Notes under the pieces: model-generated
Databases searched by the model: none
What the model saw: only the letters and a program-made list of their open reading frames with translations
Told to the model about the DNA's origin: nothing
DNA from: a virus
Reading direction: 5' to 3' (one strand)
DNA: 64,000 bases
Virus record (IMG/VR): IMGVR_UViG_3300032313_001465
Span: 1-64,000 of that record
Shown here: piece after piece, positions 33,419 to 42,366 of the stretch
Position numbering within the stretch: the first letter of the stretch is position 1
Layout: every line of letters begins with the position of its first letter
Position numbers and translations under genes: made by a program

Positions 33419-34029
33419 TGGATTTAAAAAAACGAATAGTCGAAATTGCTTTTAAACACAAATTAGGTCATTTAGGAAGCTATCTTTCTAGTGTTGAAAT
33501 AATAAATGAAATATATTCTAAAATGGATAAAGATGATATATTCATCTTATCCTCAGGGCATGCTTCATTAGCGATGTATGTTTGTATAGAAAAATATTTT
33601 GGTATTAATGCAGAAATGTTATTTTTAAAACATGGGGGCCATCCCCACAGAGATGAAGAAAATAAGATTCACTGTTCAACAGGTAGTTTAGGTTTAGGTT
33701 TACCAATTGCATTAGGTAGAGCTTTATCTAATCGTACTAGAAAAGTATGGGTACTAATTAGCGATGGTGAAGCAGCTGAAGGTAGTATATGGGAATCACT
33801 CAAAACTATACAAGAGTTGGAAATTGATAATATTGAAGTGTTTGTAAATATAAATGGAGTTTGTGCCTACAAGGAAGTAAACCCAGAGTATATGACGGCA
33901 AGGCTTAAAGCATTTTTATCAAGAATACAGTTAAGATATACTACAGTCGAGCAATATCCTTTTTTAAAAGGACTTAATGCTCATTATCACATTATGGATG
34001 ATCACGATTATAAATCAACACTATTATGA
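33418..34029 (+). CDS. Transketolase-like, N-terminal (TPP) subunit
   Basis: 203 residues. FILSSGHASLAMY (His), CSTGSLGLGLPIALGRAL and SDGEAAEGSIWESLKTI, the thiamine-diphosphate G-D-G..N-like segment, mark the PP domain. It overlaps the dehydrase stop by 1 nt and pairs with the next gene. Two-gene transketolases next to RfbH/ColD-type dehydrases occur in bacterial polysaccharide clusters and may attach a two-carbon branch. Confidence 0.85.
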   Translation: MDLKKRIVEIAFKHKLGHLGSYLSSVEIINEIYSKMDKDDIFILSSGHASLAMYVCIEKYFGINAEMLFLKHGGHPHRDEENKIHCSTGSLGLGLPIALGRALSNRTRKVWVLISDGEAAEGSIWESLKTIQELEIDNIEVFVNINGVCAYKEVNPEYMTARLKAFLSRIQLRYTTVEQYPFLKGLNAHYHIMDDHDYKSTLL

Positions 34030-34502
34030 GAAAAGCATTTGCACAACTTTTGCACGCTGAAATGGCTACCAATCCAGATATTTATCTAATTACAGGTGAT
34101 TTAGGATATGGATTATGGGATAAGGTTAGAGACGATTACCCAGATAGATTTTATAATGTAGGCTCTTCTGAGATGGTTATGATGGGAGCAGCTATTGGAT
34201 TAGCTATGGATAAAAAGATACCTTATGTTTATTCCATTACACCATTTGCAATTTACAGACCTTTTGAAATGATACGTAACTATCTTGATCATGAAAAGAT
34301 ACCAGTAAACATCATAGGTGGAGGAAGAGATAAAGAATATGGTTATTTAGGGTTTTCACACTGGTCTCACGATGATAAAAAGATAATGAGTGTATTTGAT
34401 AATATTAAGTCTTTTTGGCCTGAAAATGAGGAAGAAATGGCTATTACGTTTAATCAAACGTTGACAAAAAAAGTCCCAACTTACATAAATTTAAAACGAT
34501 GA
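34026..34502 (+). CDS. Transketolase-like, pyrimidine-domain subunit
   Basis: 158 residues, Pyr domain of transketolase: LITGDLGYGLWDKV, FYNVGSSEMVMMGAAIGLAM with the conserved Glu activating thiamine, and PFAIYRPFEMIRN. Lacks the C-terminal third domain of full-length transketolase. Overlaps both neighbours by 4 nt, implying a tight complex with the N-terminal subunit. Confidence 0.85.
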   Translation: MRKAFAQLLHAEMATNPDIYLITGDLGYGLWDKVRDDYPDRFYNVGSSEMVMMGAAIGLAMDKKIPYVYSITPFAIYRPFEMIRNYLDHEKIPVNIIGGGRDKEYGYLGFSHWSHDDKKIMSVFDNIKSFWPENEEEMAITFNQTLTKKVPTYINLKR

Positions 34503-35278
34503 AAATATTAATAACAGGAGGTAACGGATACATTGCTAAGAGCTTAAACAAAGCTTTTAAGGATGCTTATGATGTTACTCTAATCACACGACAAGACTTT
34601 GATCTACTAGATAGTAGGGCTGTAAACTTCTGGTTTAAGGATAAATATTTTGATGTTGTGATACACACCGCTGTAGCTGGTGGTAGCAGGTTAAAACCTG
34701 ATATCGCTGAAGTATTAGATATAAACCTGATAATGTATTATAATTTAATTAGCAATCGTGATAGGTTTGATAAATTTATACATTTTGGATCGGGTGCTGA
34801 GCTATTAATGAAAGATACACCTTATGGTTTAAGTAAGCATATTATTCGAGAGTCTTTATTGATTAAAGCGAATTGCTATAACATTAGAATATATGGAGTA
34901 TTTGATGAAAACGAATTAGATACAAGATTTGTTAAATCAAATATAAAACGGTATATTAATAAAGGGCCAATGCTAGTACAAGATAAAAAAATGTCTTTTT
35001 TCTATATGGAGGATTTAGTTATGCTGGTCAAACATCACATAGATACAGATGCATCAAAATTAATGCAAGAATGTAGTTGTGCATATATACAAGAGACATC
35101 TTTATTGGATATCGCTAACATAATTAATCAATTGAGTGATTACAGAATACCAATTTACATGGATACACAACCTAGCATGGACTATCAATCAGAACTTAAT
35201 GCACCGTATGGATTAAAGTATATTGGGCTAAGACAAGGAATAATAAACACTTATAATAAATTAAAAAATGAATATTAA
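34499..35278 (+). CDS. NAD-dependent epimerase/reductase (SDR)
   Basis: 259 residues. Rossmann start ILITGGNGYIAKSLNKAF (G-x-x-G-x-x-A), FDVVIHTAVAGG, and TPYGLSKHII with the Y-x-x-x-K catalytic pair. Works on nucleotide sugars as epimerase, dehydratase or ketoreductase; the exact reaction is not visible. Its place after dehydrase and transketolase suggests it reduces a keto sugar. Confidence 0.85.
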   Translation: MKILITGGNGYIAKSLNKAFKDAYDVTLITRQDFDLLDSRAVNFWFKDKYFDVVIHTAVAGGSRLKPDIAEVLDINLIMYYNLISNRDRFDKFIHFGSGAELLMKDTPYGLSKHIIRESLLIKANCYNIRIYGVFDENELDTRFVKSNIKRYINKGPMLVQDKKMSFFYMEDLVMLVKHHIDTDASKLMQECSCAYIQETSLLDIANIINQLSDYRIPIYMDTQPSMDYQSELNAPYGLKYIGLRQGIINTYNKLKNEY

Positions 35279-36209
35279 AATAATGCTCCACATAATGCCG
35301 TGGGATATAGATTATGCATTGTTAATTTTTGATAAGTTGAAGCAGTCCTCTTATTTTATAAATAGTGATGATAAAATTTATATTGATTCTTTTTTAAATT
35401 TATCGCATGATATAATTGATTGGGATAATTCTACATTTCCAAAAGAATATTTTATAAAAAAATATCAAGTATTAGATGACTTAATAAAAAATGTTTTTAT
35501 TCATAAACCATTTATATATGATAAAGAGGGGATTTATGGTCATTTAGATTCCCAAAAAACAATAATTGAATCACATATTGATTACTATATAGGGTTATGT
35601 CCCGATGTTGATTTTCAAGAACATCTTCTTTATTACTTAATAGAATCGGCTAAACAAATAAAAAATGAATATTTTGTTTTAACACCACAAATTTTTAAAT
35701 GTTGGGATTCAAGTTGGGATATTTTAGTAAATTCAAAATTCCAACAAATTCCATATAGTCAATGTTACAATATTGATATCCATAAAATACGACATGATTG
35801 TTTAGAATTAGATACTCCTATATTAAAAAAATCTCCTGTTTTTAAATTTGCCGGTTGGCTAGATTTATACAATAAGAACTTTTATGAGAAATTAATTCCT
35901 ACCTTAGATGAATGGAAAGGTTACGGTCCTTGGGATCTATACGCTATGAATGTGTGTGAGATAGCTAAATCTAAAGGGGTAGATGTAGAACAATACATTT
36001 TGGAAAATCAAGTAATATGGTTTAAAGATGTGGGTTGTTGGCAAAATAAAGAAGAACATGCAGGTCATGGGAAAATAAGATTAATTTATAAAGATTTTTT
36101 ATCAATAATAATTGGAAGACAAGAACAGAGATCATATATTGATACAAATATGGTTCAATATTTAAATCAATGGGTAGAATATGCTAAAAATAATAATATA
36201 ATTAAATAA
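35268..36209 (+). CDS. Probable glycosyltransferase-like protein
   Basis: 313 residues. YFVLTPQIFKCWDSSWDILV and GYGPWDLYAMNVCEIAKSKGV look like a GT-A-type enzyme that handles large sugar chains, and CPDVDF (about 105) could be a D-x-D-like site. The family is not firmly recognised. It overlaps the epimerase gene by 11 nt. Confidence 0.6.
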   Translation: MNIKIMLHIMPWDIDYALLIFDKLKQSSYFINSDDKIYIDSFLNLSHDIIDWDNSTFPKEYFIKKYQVLDDLIKNVFIHKPFIYDKEGIYGHLDSQKTIIESHIDYYIGLCPDVDFQEHLLYYLIESAKQIKNEYFVLTPQIFKCWDSSWDILVNSKFQQIPYSQCYNIDIHKIRHDCLELDTPILKKSPVFKFAGWLDLYNKNFYEKLIPTLDEWKGYGPWDLYAMNVCEIAKSKGVDVEQYILENQVIWFKDVGCWQNKEEHAGHGKIRLIYKDFLSIIIGRQEQRSYIDTNMVQYLNQWVEYAKNNNIIK

Positions 36210-36212
36210 AAT

Positions 36213-36908
36213 ATGAAAACAATTACAACTTATGAAGATCTAGTCCAAGATCTTATTGATAATAAAATTACTATGGTTCGACCAGATGAATTTAAAACTA
36301 TACTTAAGCACTATCCTAAAATATCTGAGGTAGAAGGAGATATAGTAGAATGTGGGGTCTGGAGAGGTGGATTTTCAATATTTCTAAGTTACATATTTCA
36401 AGATAAAAATATCTGGGTATGTGACTCATATGAAGGATTTCAACCTTTAGAAACTGCTAAACATAAATATGATAAAGAAAGACATATTCCCCAATATACA
36501 CATAATGCTATAGGCCCATTAGGTATTAGTTTAGAAGAAGTTCAATCCCATTTTAGAAATTATGGTTTAGGAGATCAAGATCGAATTAAATTTTTAAAAG
36601 GATTTGTTAAAGATACCCTACCAACATCAGGAATTGAGAAAATAGCTTTATTAAGGATAGATGTGGACGCATATTCAGCTACATTAGAAACTTTAGAAGA
36701 ACTATATGATAAAGTTCAACCTAGGGGATATATTATTTTTGATGATTCATGTTTATATGAAACTCTAGATGCTATAAAAGTATTTTTTAAACAAAGAAAT
36801 TTACCTGAATTTATAAACCACCCAGTAACTGGTCAACCTTTAAATATTAATGAAAAACACACTGATGATAATTCAGGGTTACCAGCAGGATGTTATATTA
36901 TAAAATAA
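36213..36908 (+). CDS. Macrocin-O-methyltransferase-like (TylF family)
   Basis: 231 residues. VECGVWRGGFSIFLSYI (SAM loop), VCDSYEGFQPL, LRIDVDAYSATLETLEELYDKV and GYIIFDDS are TylF/MycF hallmarks. Methylates a sugar hydroxyl in known antibiotics; here likely a glycan sugar. Confidence 0.87.
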   Translation: MKTITTYEDLVQDLIDNKITMVRPDEFKTILKHYPKISEVEGDIVECGVWRGGFSIFLSYIFQDKNIWVCDSYEGFQPLETAKHKYDKERHIPQYTHNAIGPLGISLEEVQSHFRNYGLGDQDRIKFLKGFVKDTLPTSGIEKIALLRIDVDAYSATLETLEELYDKVQPRGYIIFDDSCLYETLDAIKVFFKQRNLPEFINHPVTGQPLNINEKHTDDNSGLPAGCYIIK

Positions 36909-36915
36909 ATAAGAT

Positions 36916-37623
36916 ATGAAAAAAACACTAACACAAATCGCAAATTCAATTGGAATTGATAAAGGAACAATTACAAATTCATGCCATGGATTTACAAAAA
37001 TGTATGATGATATATTAACTCCTTTAAGAGAAAAATCTATTATTATGTTAGAAATAGGAGTATCTGGGGGCGGTTCTCTTAAAATGTGGGAAGAATATTT
37101 TTCGGATGCTATAATTATTGCTCTAGACATTGTTAATGAGACTCATTTATCAAATGATAAAACTTTTGTTTACCAATTAGATCAATCTGATGAAACTCAA
37201 TTACAAAATTTTGTAAATCAATGTAAAGAAAACGGATACGAATTTGATTTTATTATTGATGATGGAAGTCACCATATGCAAGATCAACAATTAACATTAG
37301 CTTATCTCTTTCCATTATTAAAGTCTCAAGGAATATATGTTATAGAAGATCTCCATACATCTTTACTTCCTAATGGTTATCCATTATACGGAAAACTTAC
37401 AGAAATCTTCCCGGATAGATATAATACTACATTAAATTATCTTTCTCATGGTGTAGATAGTATTTATATTACTGCAGAACAAAATATATATTTAAATAAA
37501 AATATTGATTCTATTAATATACATAATATATTTAATCCTATTATAGATACATGGCATGAATCTTTAGGTGTAGGAAAACCATATATGGGAAGAAGCATAA
37601 CATCATTTATAATTAAAAAATAA
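36916..37623 (+). CDS. Class I SAM methyltransferase, MycE/CmcI-like
   Basis: 235 residues. MLEIGVSGGGSLKMWEEYFSDAIIIALDI (in parts) is the SAM-binding loop and following strand; FDFIIDDGSHHMQDQQLTL carries the metal-binding D-D-G-S-H. These match sugar O-methyltransferases such as MycE. Second of three methyltransferases in a row. Confidence 0.82.
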   Translation: MKKTLTQIANSIGIDKGTITNSCHGFTKMYDDILTPLREKSIIMLEIGVSGGGSLKMWEEYFSDAIIIALDIVNETHLSNDKTFVYQLDQSDETQLQNFVNQCKENGYEFDFIIDDGSHHMQDQQLTLAYLFPLLKSQGIYVIEDLHTSLLPNGYPLYGKLTEIFPDRYNTTLNYLSHGVDSIYITAEQNIYLNKNIDSINIHNIFNPIIDTWHESLGVGKPYMGRSITSFIIKK

Positions 37624-37627
37624 GAAT

Positions 37628-38209
37628 ATGAAGATAATTCAAATAGGAGCTAATAATGGAAAAGATAGTGTTTTTGACTTTATTAAAGAAAATCAAAAAT
37701 TTTTAGAGTTAGCTATACTAGTAGAACCTATACCTTTTATTATTGATGAATTAAAATCTCAATATGAAGGTATAAATAATGTTGTAGTAGAAAATATAGC
37801 TATAACTGACGAAGAAAATTCTGAAAAAATGACTCTATATTATTTAGGAGATAGTAATTATGAGGTAAGTTCCTTTAGTAAGGATCATGTCATAACCCAT
37901 AAACCTCCAGGTTCATCATTTTCATTAGAATCATTAGAAGTTTCTTGTTTAACTATTAATAAGATTATGACTAAATATAATTTAGAAGTAATAGACTATC
38001 TATTTATAGATACAGAAGGATTAGATGTTCATATAATAGCTAGTATTGATTTTACAAAATATAAAATTAAAAATATCATATTTGAAGCTGTTCATACTGA
38101 TGGTGCATTTCATAAAGGGGAAAATTTTAATAAGATATGTAATTATCTAAATCAATTAGAATATAGTCTATCAAATATAGATCAATTAAATATAAAAGCT
38201 AGTCTATGA
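37628..38209 (+). CDS. FkbM-family methyltransferase
   Basis: 193 residues. IQIGANNGKDSVFDFI, VEPIPFIIDEL, then SLEVSCLTINKIM and YLFIDTEGLDVHII, the FkbM signature. Probably methylates a carbohydrate. Overlaps the next start by 4 nt. Confidence 0.85.
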   Translation: MKIIQIGANNGKDSVFDFIKENQKFLELAILVEPIPFIIDELKSQYEGINNVVVENIAITDEENSEKMTLYYLGDSNYEVSSFSKDHVITHKPPGSSFSLESLEVSCLTINKIMTKYNLEVIDYLFIDTEGLDVHIIASIDFTKYKIKNIIFEAVHTDGAFHKGENFNKICNYLNQLEYSLSNIDQLNIKASL

Positions 38210-38934
38210 AAATAATATATAGAATATCAGATTCTGGTTATAACAAAGTAAAACCAGACTATATTACAAACGAAAACTGTCTTAAAAATTTTGTTTACGT
38301 ATTTGGTAATCAAAATCTTGAGATTATAGCAGATAATTGTAGCAAAGAAACACTACAAATGATTACTAAATATGTTTATCCTAACAAAATATCCTCAGTA
38401 TCAGTGGGTCATGGAGCTGGGACATTTAATTTAGCCCTAGATATGGCTTTAAAATGGGATGATGATGAAATAGTTTATTTTGTAGAAAATGATTATTTAC
38501 ATTTACAAAATTCTCCTCAAATACTAGAAGAAGGGTTTAAATTAGGAGCTCCATATGTAACTTTATATCTTCATCCTGATAAATTTATCTCACCCACAAG
38601 TGGTGGGAATCCTGAGGTTGGTGATGATGGTGGGTACTTAACTAGAATTTATAGAGGTGAAACTCAATTATTTGGGATGTTTAATAGTACAACTATGACT
38701 TTTGCTGCTAAAGTAAAAACATTAAAAGAAGATGAGGAAATATTAAGAAAATGGACAAATGGAACTCACCCTGATGATTTTAGAATGTTTCTTGAATTAA
38801 GAGATAAAGGAAATGCATTATTATGTCCCTTAAACACATTCAGCACACATGGTGAAACAAATTGGTTGGCCCCTTTATATAAAATAAAACAAGAAAATCT
38901 AGTTGAAGAATGGAAAAAACACTTATTTCAGTAA
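38206..38934 (+). CDS. Glycosyltransferase-like protein (GT-A)
   Basis: 242 residues. VYFVENDYLHL (about 86-96) is a metal-site-like E-N-D, and LDMALKWDDDEIVYFVEND sits where GT-A enzymes have theirs. WTNGTHPDDFRMFLEL near the C-terminus may hold the acceptor base. The family is not named with certainty. Overlaps the next gene by 25 nt. Confidence 0.65.
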   Translation: MKIIYRISDSGYNKVKPDYITNENCLKNFVYVFGNQNLEIIADNCSKETLQMITKYVYPNKISSVSVGHGAGTFNLALDMALKWDDDEIVYFVENDYLHLQNSPQILEEGFKLGAPYVTLYLHPDKFISPTSGGNPEVGDDGGYLTRIYRGETQLFGMFNSTTMTFAAKVKTLKEDEEILRKWTNGTHPDDFRMFLELRDKGNALLCPLNTFSTHGETNWLAPLYKIKQENLVEEWKKHLFQ

Positions 38935-39674
38935 TTATCCCAACTTACAAATCCCCAGAAATGTTAGATTTATGTCTACGTTCTGCTATTGAGGGCCAAC
39001 AAAATAAAAATCAAATTATAGTTGTTGTAGATGGATTTTATGAATTAAATAAAGAGGTACTTGAAAAATGGTCTGAACATATTGATATTTTAAATCTAGA
39101 ACAAAATGTAGGTTTATGTAGAGGTACTAATTTAGGAGTATATAATGCTAAACACGATAAAGTACTTATTGTGAATGATGACAATGTATTTCCATATGGA
39201 TGGGACAAAGAATTATTGAAAGACTATATCCCAAATTCCGTAATATCCCCAAATCAAATTGAACCCACACCTAGTATGTTTAATCAATTTTATATTAGAG
39301 ATTGTGGGCGTGATCCTAAAACATTTAGTTTAGAAAATTATTGGAAATACGAAGAACCACTACGTGGATTTTTTCCTGATGAAAGTGGTTCTACACTACC
39401 TATTTTCATGTCTAAAATAGATTATTTAAAAGTAGGTGGTTGGGATGAAAACTATGAACAAGGGATGGTAGCAGACTGGGATTTCTTTTTAAAATGTCAA
39501 CTCTCAGGTCTTAAAATGCTTAGAACATATAATTGTCATTTTTACCATTTTGCTTCAGTTTCAGTTAATGGAGAAAAAAGAAGACAAGCTGAAATTCAAG
39601 GTCACGAATATGCTAAATATAAATGGGGGAATTATATAAAACATAACCCAAATACTAACCTTAAATATTTATAA
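38910..39674 (+). CDS. Glycosyltransferase family 2
   Basis: 254 residues. LISVIIPTYKSPEMLDLCLRS, IIVVVDGF, NVGLCRGTNLGVYNAKHDKVLIVNDDNV (D-x-D) and GGWDENYEQGMVADWDFFLKC are classical GT2 motifs. Last enzyme of the cassette. Confidence 0.9.
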   Translation: MEKTLISVIIPTYKSPEMLDLCLRSAIEGQQNKNQIIVVVDGFYELNKEVLEKWSEHIDILNLEQNVGLCRGTNLGVYNAKHDKVLIVNDDNVFPYGWDKELLKDYIPNSVISPNQIEPTPSMFNQFYIRDCGRDPKTFSLENYWKYEEPLRGFFPDESGSTLPIFMSKIDYLKVGGWDENYEQGMVADWDFFLKCQLSGLKMLRTYNCHFYHFASVSVNGEKRRQAEIQGHEYAKYKWGNYIKHNPNTNLKYL

Positions 39675-39686
39675 TAAACTAATATT

Positions 39687-39998
39687 ATGGAAGAGGTAAA
39701 AGTAAGAAAACCAAAGGAGTTAGTTATTAATTATAATAATGAGACTGATTTGAATGAACTATGCACTTCAGATGTATTTTCAGATTTCATATTAAGTGAA
39801 ACCTTAGAAGCAATAGAAGAAGCTATTGAAACTAACAAAACCGAAGCACATATAATTAATATATCCAACTATAGATTTAAAATTACTATTAATAGAGAAC
39901 AATTTGAATCAGCTATCAATAGTGTTTTGAAAAAATATGAGAAAGAGGAAAATTATGATAAGTGTATTTATTTAACTCAATTAATAAAAAAGATATGA
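39687..39998 (+). CDS. Small helical protein, paralogue of the gene at 41467
   Basis: 103 residues. C-terminal helices LKKYEKEENYDKCIYLTQLIKKI resemble UvrB/C-like helical hairpins and match the end of the 41467 protein in pattern. Function unknown. Overlaps the next ATG by 4 nt. Confidence 0.65.
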   Translation: MEEVKVRKPKELVINYNNETDLNELCTSDVFSDFILSETLEAIEEAIETNKTEAHIINISNYRFKITINREQFESAINSVLKKYEKEENYDKCIYLTQLIKKI

Positions 39999-40159
39999 AC
40001 GAAGAATACGGGTTTTTTTCCAAGAGTGATGATAAACAAGAGATTATTTATAAAGCAAAAAGTATAAGTAAAAGAGATGCTATTGAATTATTTGCTCGAA
40101 TAAAAAATTTAACTATCGATATTTTTAAATCATTATATTCTGTAATTAAAATACGATAA
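39995..40159 (+). CDS. Small hypothetical protein
   Basis: 54 residues from ATG 39995 (ATGA overlap). Charged start (MNEEYGFFSKSDDKQE) and a helical C-terminus. Shares one base with the next start, so it is a link in a coupled chain of genes. Confidence 0.6.
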   Translation: MNEEYGFFSKSDDKQEIIYKAKSISKRDAIELFARIKNLTIDIFKSLYSVIKIR

Positions 40160-40638
40160 TGGACCCAAAGAAAAATATTCAAGAATTACTCCAACAAATT
40201 ATTGGAGCTAAGATTACTTTAGAAGAACACACTATAGATAGTGATAAAGAAATATTTTGTAATATTTTAGAATCATGGGTCGCATCTTGGGAAAAACAAC
40301 AATATATCTATGAACTATATCAAATCGATCTTCAAGGTTATGATGAAAGTTTATATGAAATAATTGATGCTTTTGTTATGTTGTATTTTAAAAACTCTAG
40401 ACTGTCTGATTTAATATTATGGTATGTTTATGAGAGGAAAAATATATTTGGTGGAGAAGAAGAATATGCTAAATTATACAATTCAAAAAGCGATAAAGAA
40501 ATAGACATCACCACTCCCGAGAAATTCTGGGATCTAATCCAGGAAATTATAAATAATACTGTTAAAGTAGATGACCTGGAAGTTATTGGGTTAGAAGAGG
40601 AAGATGAAGATGATGAGGATGATGAAGAGGAAGAATAA
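40159..40638 (+). CDS. Hypothetical acidic protein
   Basis: 159 residues, mostly helical, ending in a run of Glu/Asp (EEEDEDDEDDEEEE). No domain recognised. Acidic tails of this kind often mimic DNA or dock on DNA-binding partners. Shares its last base with the following HNH-like gene. Confidence 0.7.
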   Translation: MDPKKNIQELLQQIIGAKITLEEHTIDSDKEIFCNILESWVASWEKQQYIYELYQIDLQGYDESLYEIIDAFVMLYFKNSRLSDLILWYVYERKNIFGGEEEYAKLYNSKSDKEIDITTPEKFWDLIQEIINNTVKVDDLEVIGLEEEDEDDEDDEEEE

Positions 40639-41291
40639 TGAGAGTAAAACATATAACTAAAGAGGATTGCTTACGAGCAATGAGACATACTAAATCAAAT
40701 AGAGCGGCTGCTCGGTATTTAGGAGTATCATATCAACACTATAGAAAATTTGCTTTATTATATAAAAATGAAGAAGGCAAATCCCTTCTAGATGTACATT
40801 CTAACCCGTCAGGTAAAGGTATAAGAAAATTTGTTACGGATCCTAATAAACACCCCCATTCCAAACAAGAGATAGCAATGGTTGACTTGATGGAAGGAAG
40901 AATAGATCCATCCCACTATACTGCTAAAAGAATAAAAACTAGACTAATTAATGATGGTATTCTAAAAGATGAATGCTATAGGTGTGGCTTTCATGAATAC
41001 CGAGTAGTAGATTACAAAATACCATTAGTATTACATTTTAAAGACAAAAATAAACGAAATTTCGGAGTAGATAACTTGGAACTGTTGTGTTATAATTGTT
41101 ATTTTCTTTATGTTACTGATTTATTCAATACCAAAGACCTATCAGCATTAGAAGATAATTTAGATGTAACATTCAAAACCTCGGAACATGTTGAATTAGA
41201 ATTAGATGAATATAACTTACAGAAGTTAAGAGAATTAGGATTAATGGATGATAAACCTGAAGATGGTTCTGAATTTATTTCTAGAACATAA
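40638..41291 (+). CDS. HTH and HNH-like zinc-finger protein
   Basis: 217 residues. N-terminal helix-turn-helix (AMRHTKSNRAAARYLGVSYQHYRKFALLY in parts, about 14-42). The middle has two C-x-x-C pairs (CYRCGF at about 115 and CYNCYF at about 155) around LVLHFKDKNKRNFGVDNLELL, the layout of McrA-type HNH. The final His is Tyr, so nuclease activity is doubtful. Could be a DNA-binding regulator. Confidence 0.65.
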   Translation: MRVKHITKEDCLRAMRHTKSNRAAARYLGVSYQHYRKFALLYKNEEGKSLLDVHSNPSGKGIRKFVTDPNKHPHSKQEIAMVDLMEGRIDPSHYTAKRIKTRLINDGILKDECYRCGFHEYRVVDYKIPLVLHFKDKNKRNFGVDNLELLCYNCYFLYVTDLFNTKDLSALEDNLDVTFKTSEHVELELDEYNLQKLRELGLMDDKPEDGSEFISRT

Positions 41292-41308
41292 TATTTATTG
41301 TAAAATAG

Positions 41309-41467
41309 ATGGCTAAGCATAAAAAACATGACAAAATCGTCTCCGACTATTCAGCCCAAAAACAAAAACACTTAGAAAAACTAGCAACTCAACTTTTAAA
41401 ACAAGATGAAACAAATCAGAAATTAAAAGAGAAACAAATTAATCCTAACTTCCTAAATTTATTTTAA
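41309..41467 (+). CDS. Small basic helical protein
   Basis: 52 residues, Lys/Gln-rich coiled-coil style (KQKHLEKLATQLLKQDETNQ). The start follows a copy of the recurring AATATTTATT sequence (41290). TAATG overlap with the next gene. Confidence 0.6.
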   Translation: MAKHKKHDKIVSDYSAQKQKHLEKLATQLLKQDETNQKLKEKQINPNFLNLF

Positions 41468-41772
41468 TGAGTGTTTATAAAATTAAAGTCAATACTTTAG
41501 AGGAATGGGAGAACATAGTGAAAGATCAAAATTATGATGTATCAAAAGCTGTTGTTAATAAAATATTAGAAAATCTCCACACTAAAAAACGATTTATCCC
41601 AATATTAGAAATTGAAATAAATGATAATGGGGAAATTTATGATATTACTCTAGACAGAAAAAATATGTTAAATACTCTTCAAGTAAATTTAAAAATATTT
41701 GAAAAATATGAAGATTATGAAGGATGTGATAGCATTATAAAAGCTATTAATACCATATCATCTAAACGTTAG
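41467..41772 (+). CDS. Small protein, paralogue of the gene at 39687
   Basis: 101 residues. Ends LKIFEKYEDYEGCDSIIKAINTI, the same helical pattern as the end of the 39687 protein. No function known. The last gene before the promoter-rich right arm. Confidence 0.65.
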   Translation: MSVYKIKVNTLEEWENIVKDQNYDVSKAVVNKILENLHTKKRFIPILEIEINDNGEIYDITLDRKNMLNTLQVNLKIFEKYEDYEGCDSIIKAINTISSKR

Positions 41773-41780
41773 TGCAAGGC

Positions 41781-41836
41781 GTCATGTAAGCGTCATACGA
41801 AATGGTTGGCAAATCGAAACCCCATTCGTATATTGA
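41781..41836 (+). promoter_or_regulatory. GTCAT-type promoter, copy 2
   Basis: GTCAT at 41781 and 41792, TTGG 41806, TATATTGA 41829-41836. The leader ends AAAGGTTATG at the 41859 gene. Confidence 0.85.
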
Positions 41837-41858
41837 TTGCACAAGAAAAATAAAGGTT

Positions 41859-41966
41859 ATGAAAAATACATTAAAAATTATCGTAGGTTCGTTATTAGTA
41901 ATGTCAATAATCGGTGGTTCAATCGCCGCATTATGGATAATCGCAATATTGCAAGGTAATATATAA
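41859..41966 (+). CDS. Membrane mini-protein
   Basis: 35 residues: KNTLKIIVGSLLVMSIIGG then SIAALWIIAILQGNI. One hydrophobic helix with a Lys at its start. The ending I-L-Q-G resembles the end of the 58100 protein (VILQGCA), so the two may be related. Framed by promoter copies 2 and 3, so it is a one-gene transcript. Confidence 0.65.
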   Translation: MKNTLKIIVGSLLVMSIIGGSIAALWIIAILQGNI

Positions 41967-41969
41967 GAC

Positions 41970-42025
41970 GTCATACCTACGTCATACGAGAAGGTTGGCA
42001 AATCGAAACACCGTTCGTATATTGA
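41970..42025 (+). promoter_or_regulatory. GTCAT-type promoter, copy 3
   Basis: GTCAT at 41970 and 41981, TTGG 41995, TATATTGA 42018-42025; drives the gene at 42053. Confidence 0.85.
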
Positions 42026-42052
42026 CGTATAATAAAAATTAAAATAAAAAAT

Positions 42053-42292
42053 ATGAAATTTACATTTAAAACAAAAGCGAGCTACAACGCAGCATGTAGA
42101 ACTGGTAGAATTGACCATTATGATATGGTAAGAATTGTTAGAAAATTGAAAAACGGAGATGAGTGGGATATTCCAACTCATAGTGAAGAAGAATTCAATG
42201 AATTAATGGACAAATGGAAAAAAGATCCAAATGTGGTTGAGATAACTCACTATCCAGATGTATCATTTTATGACTTAGAAGAGTACTTGTAG
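42053..42292 (+). CDS. Hypothetical early protein
   Basis: 79 residues: MKFTFKTKASYNAACRTGRI, then KLKNGDEWDIPTHSEEEFNELM. Single gene between promoter copy 3 and a hairpin. No family recognised. Confidence 0.7.
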   Translation: MKFTFKTKASYNAACRTGRIDHYDMVRIVRKLKNGDEWDIPTHSEEEFNELMDKWKKDPNVVEITHYPDVSFYDLEEYL

Positions 42293-42308
42293 GGAAGTTT
42301 GGCTTCCC
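42292..42308 (+). terminator. Hairpin overlapping next promoter
   Basis: GGGAAG (42292-42297) pairs with CTTCCC (42303-42308), loop TTTGG. The loop is the -33 box of the next promoter, an unusual overlap. Confidence 0.5.
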
Positions 42309-42329
42309 AGGAAACCTGTATTATATTTA
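42299..42329 (+). promoter_or_regulatory. Core promoter (no GTCAT boxes) for DUF932 gene
   Basis: TTGG 42299-42302 and TATATTTA 42322-42329, 23 nt start-to-start; gene start at 42367. Confidence 0.55.
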
Positions 42330-42366
42330 CTGCATAGGAAAAATTAATAAAATAAAAATTTTAAAA

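Noticed and set aside
40428-40652. Minus-strand Ser-rich frame
   Set aside because: Antisense of the Glu/Asp run at the end of the gene at 40159.
41762-42181. Minus-strand 139-residue frame
   Set aside because: It crosses two promoters and two + strand genes; an antisense shadow.
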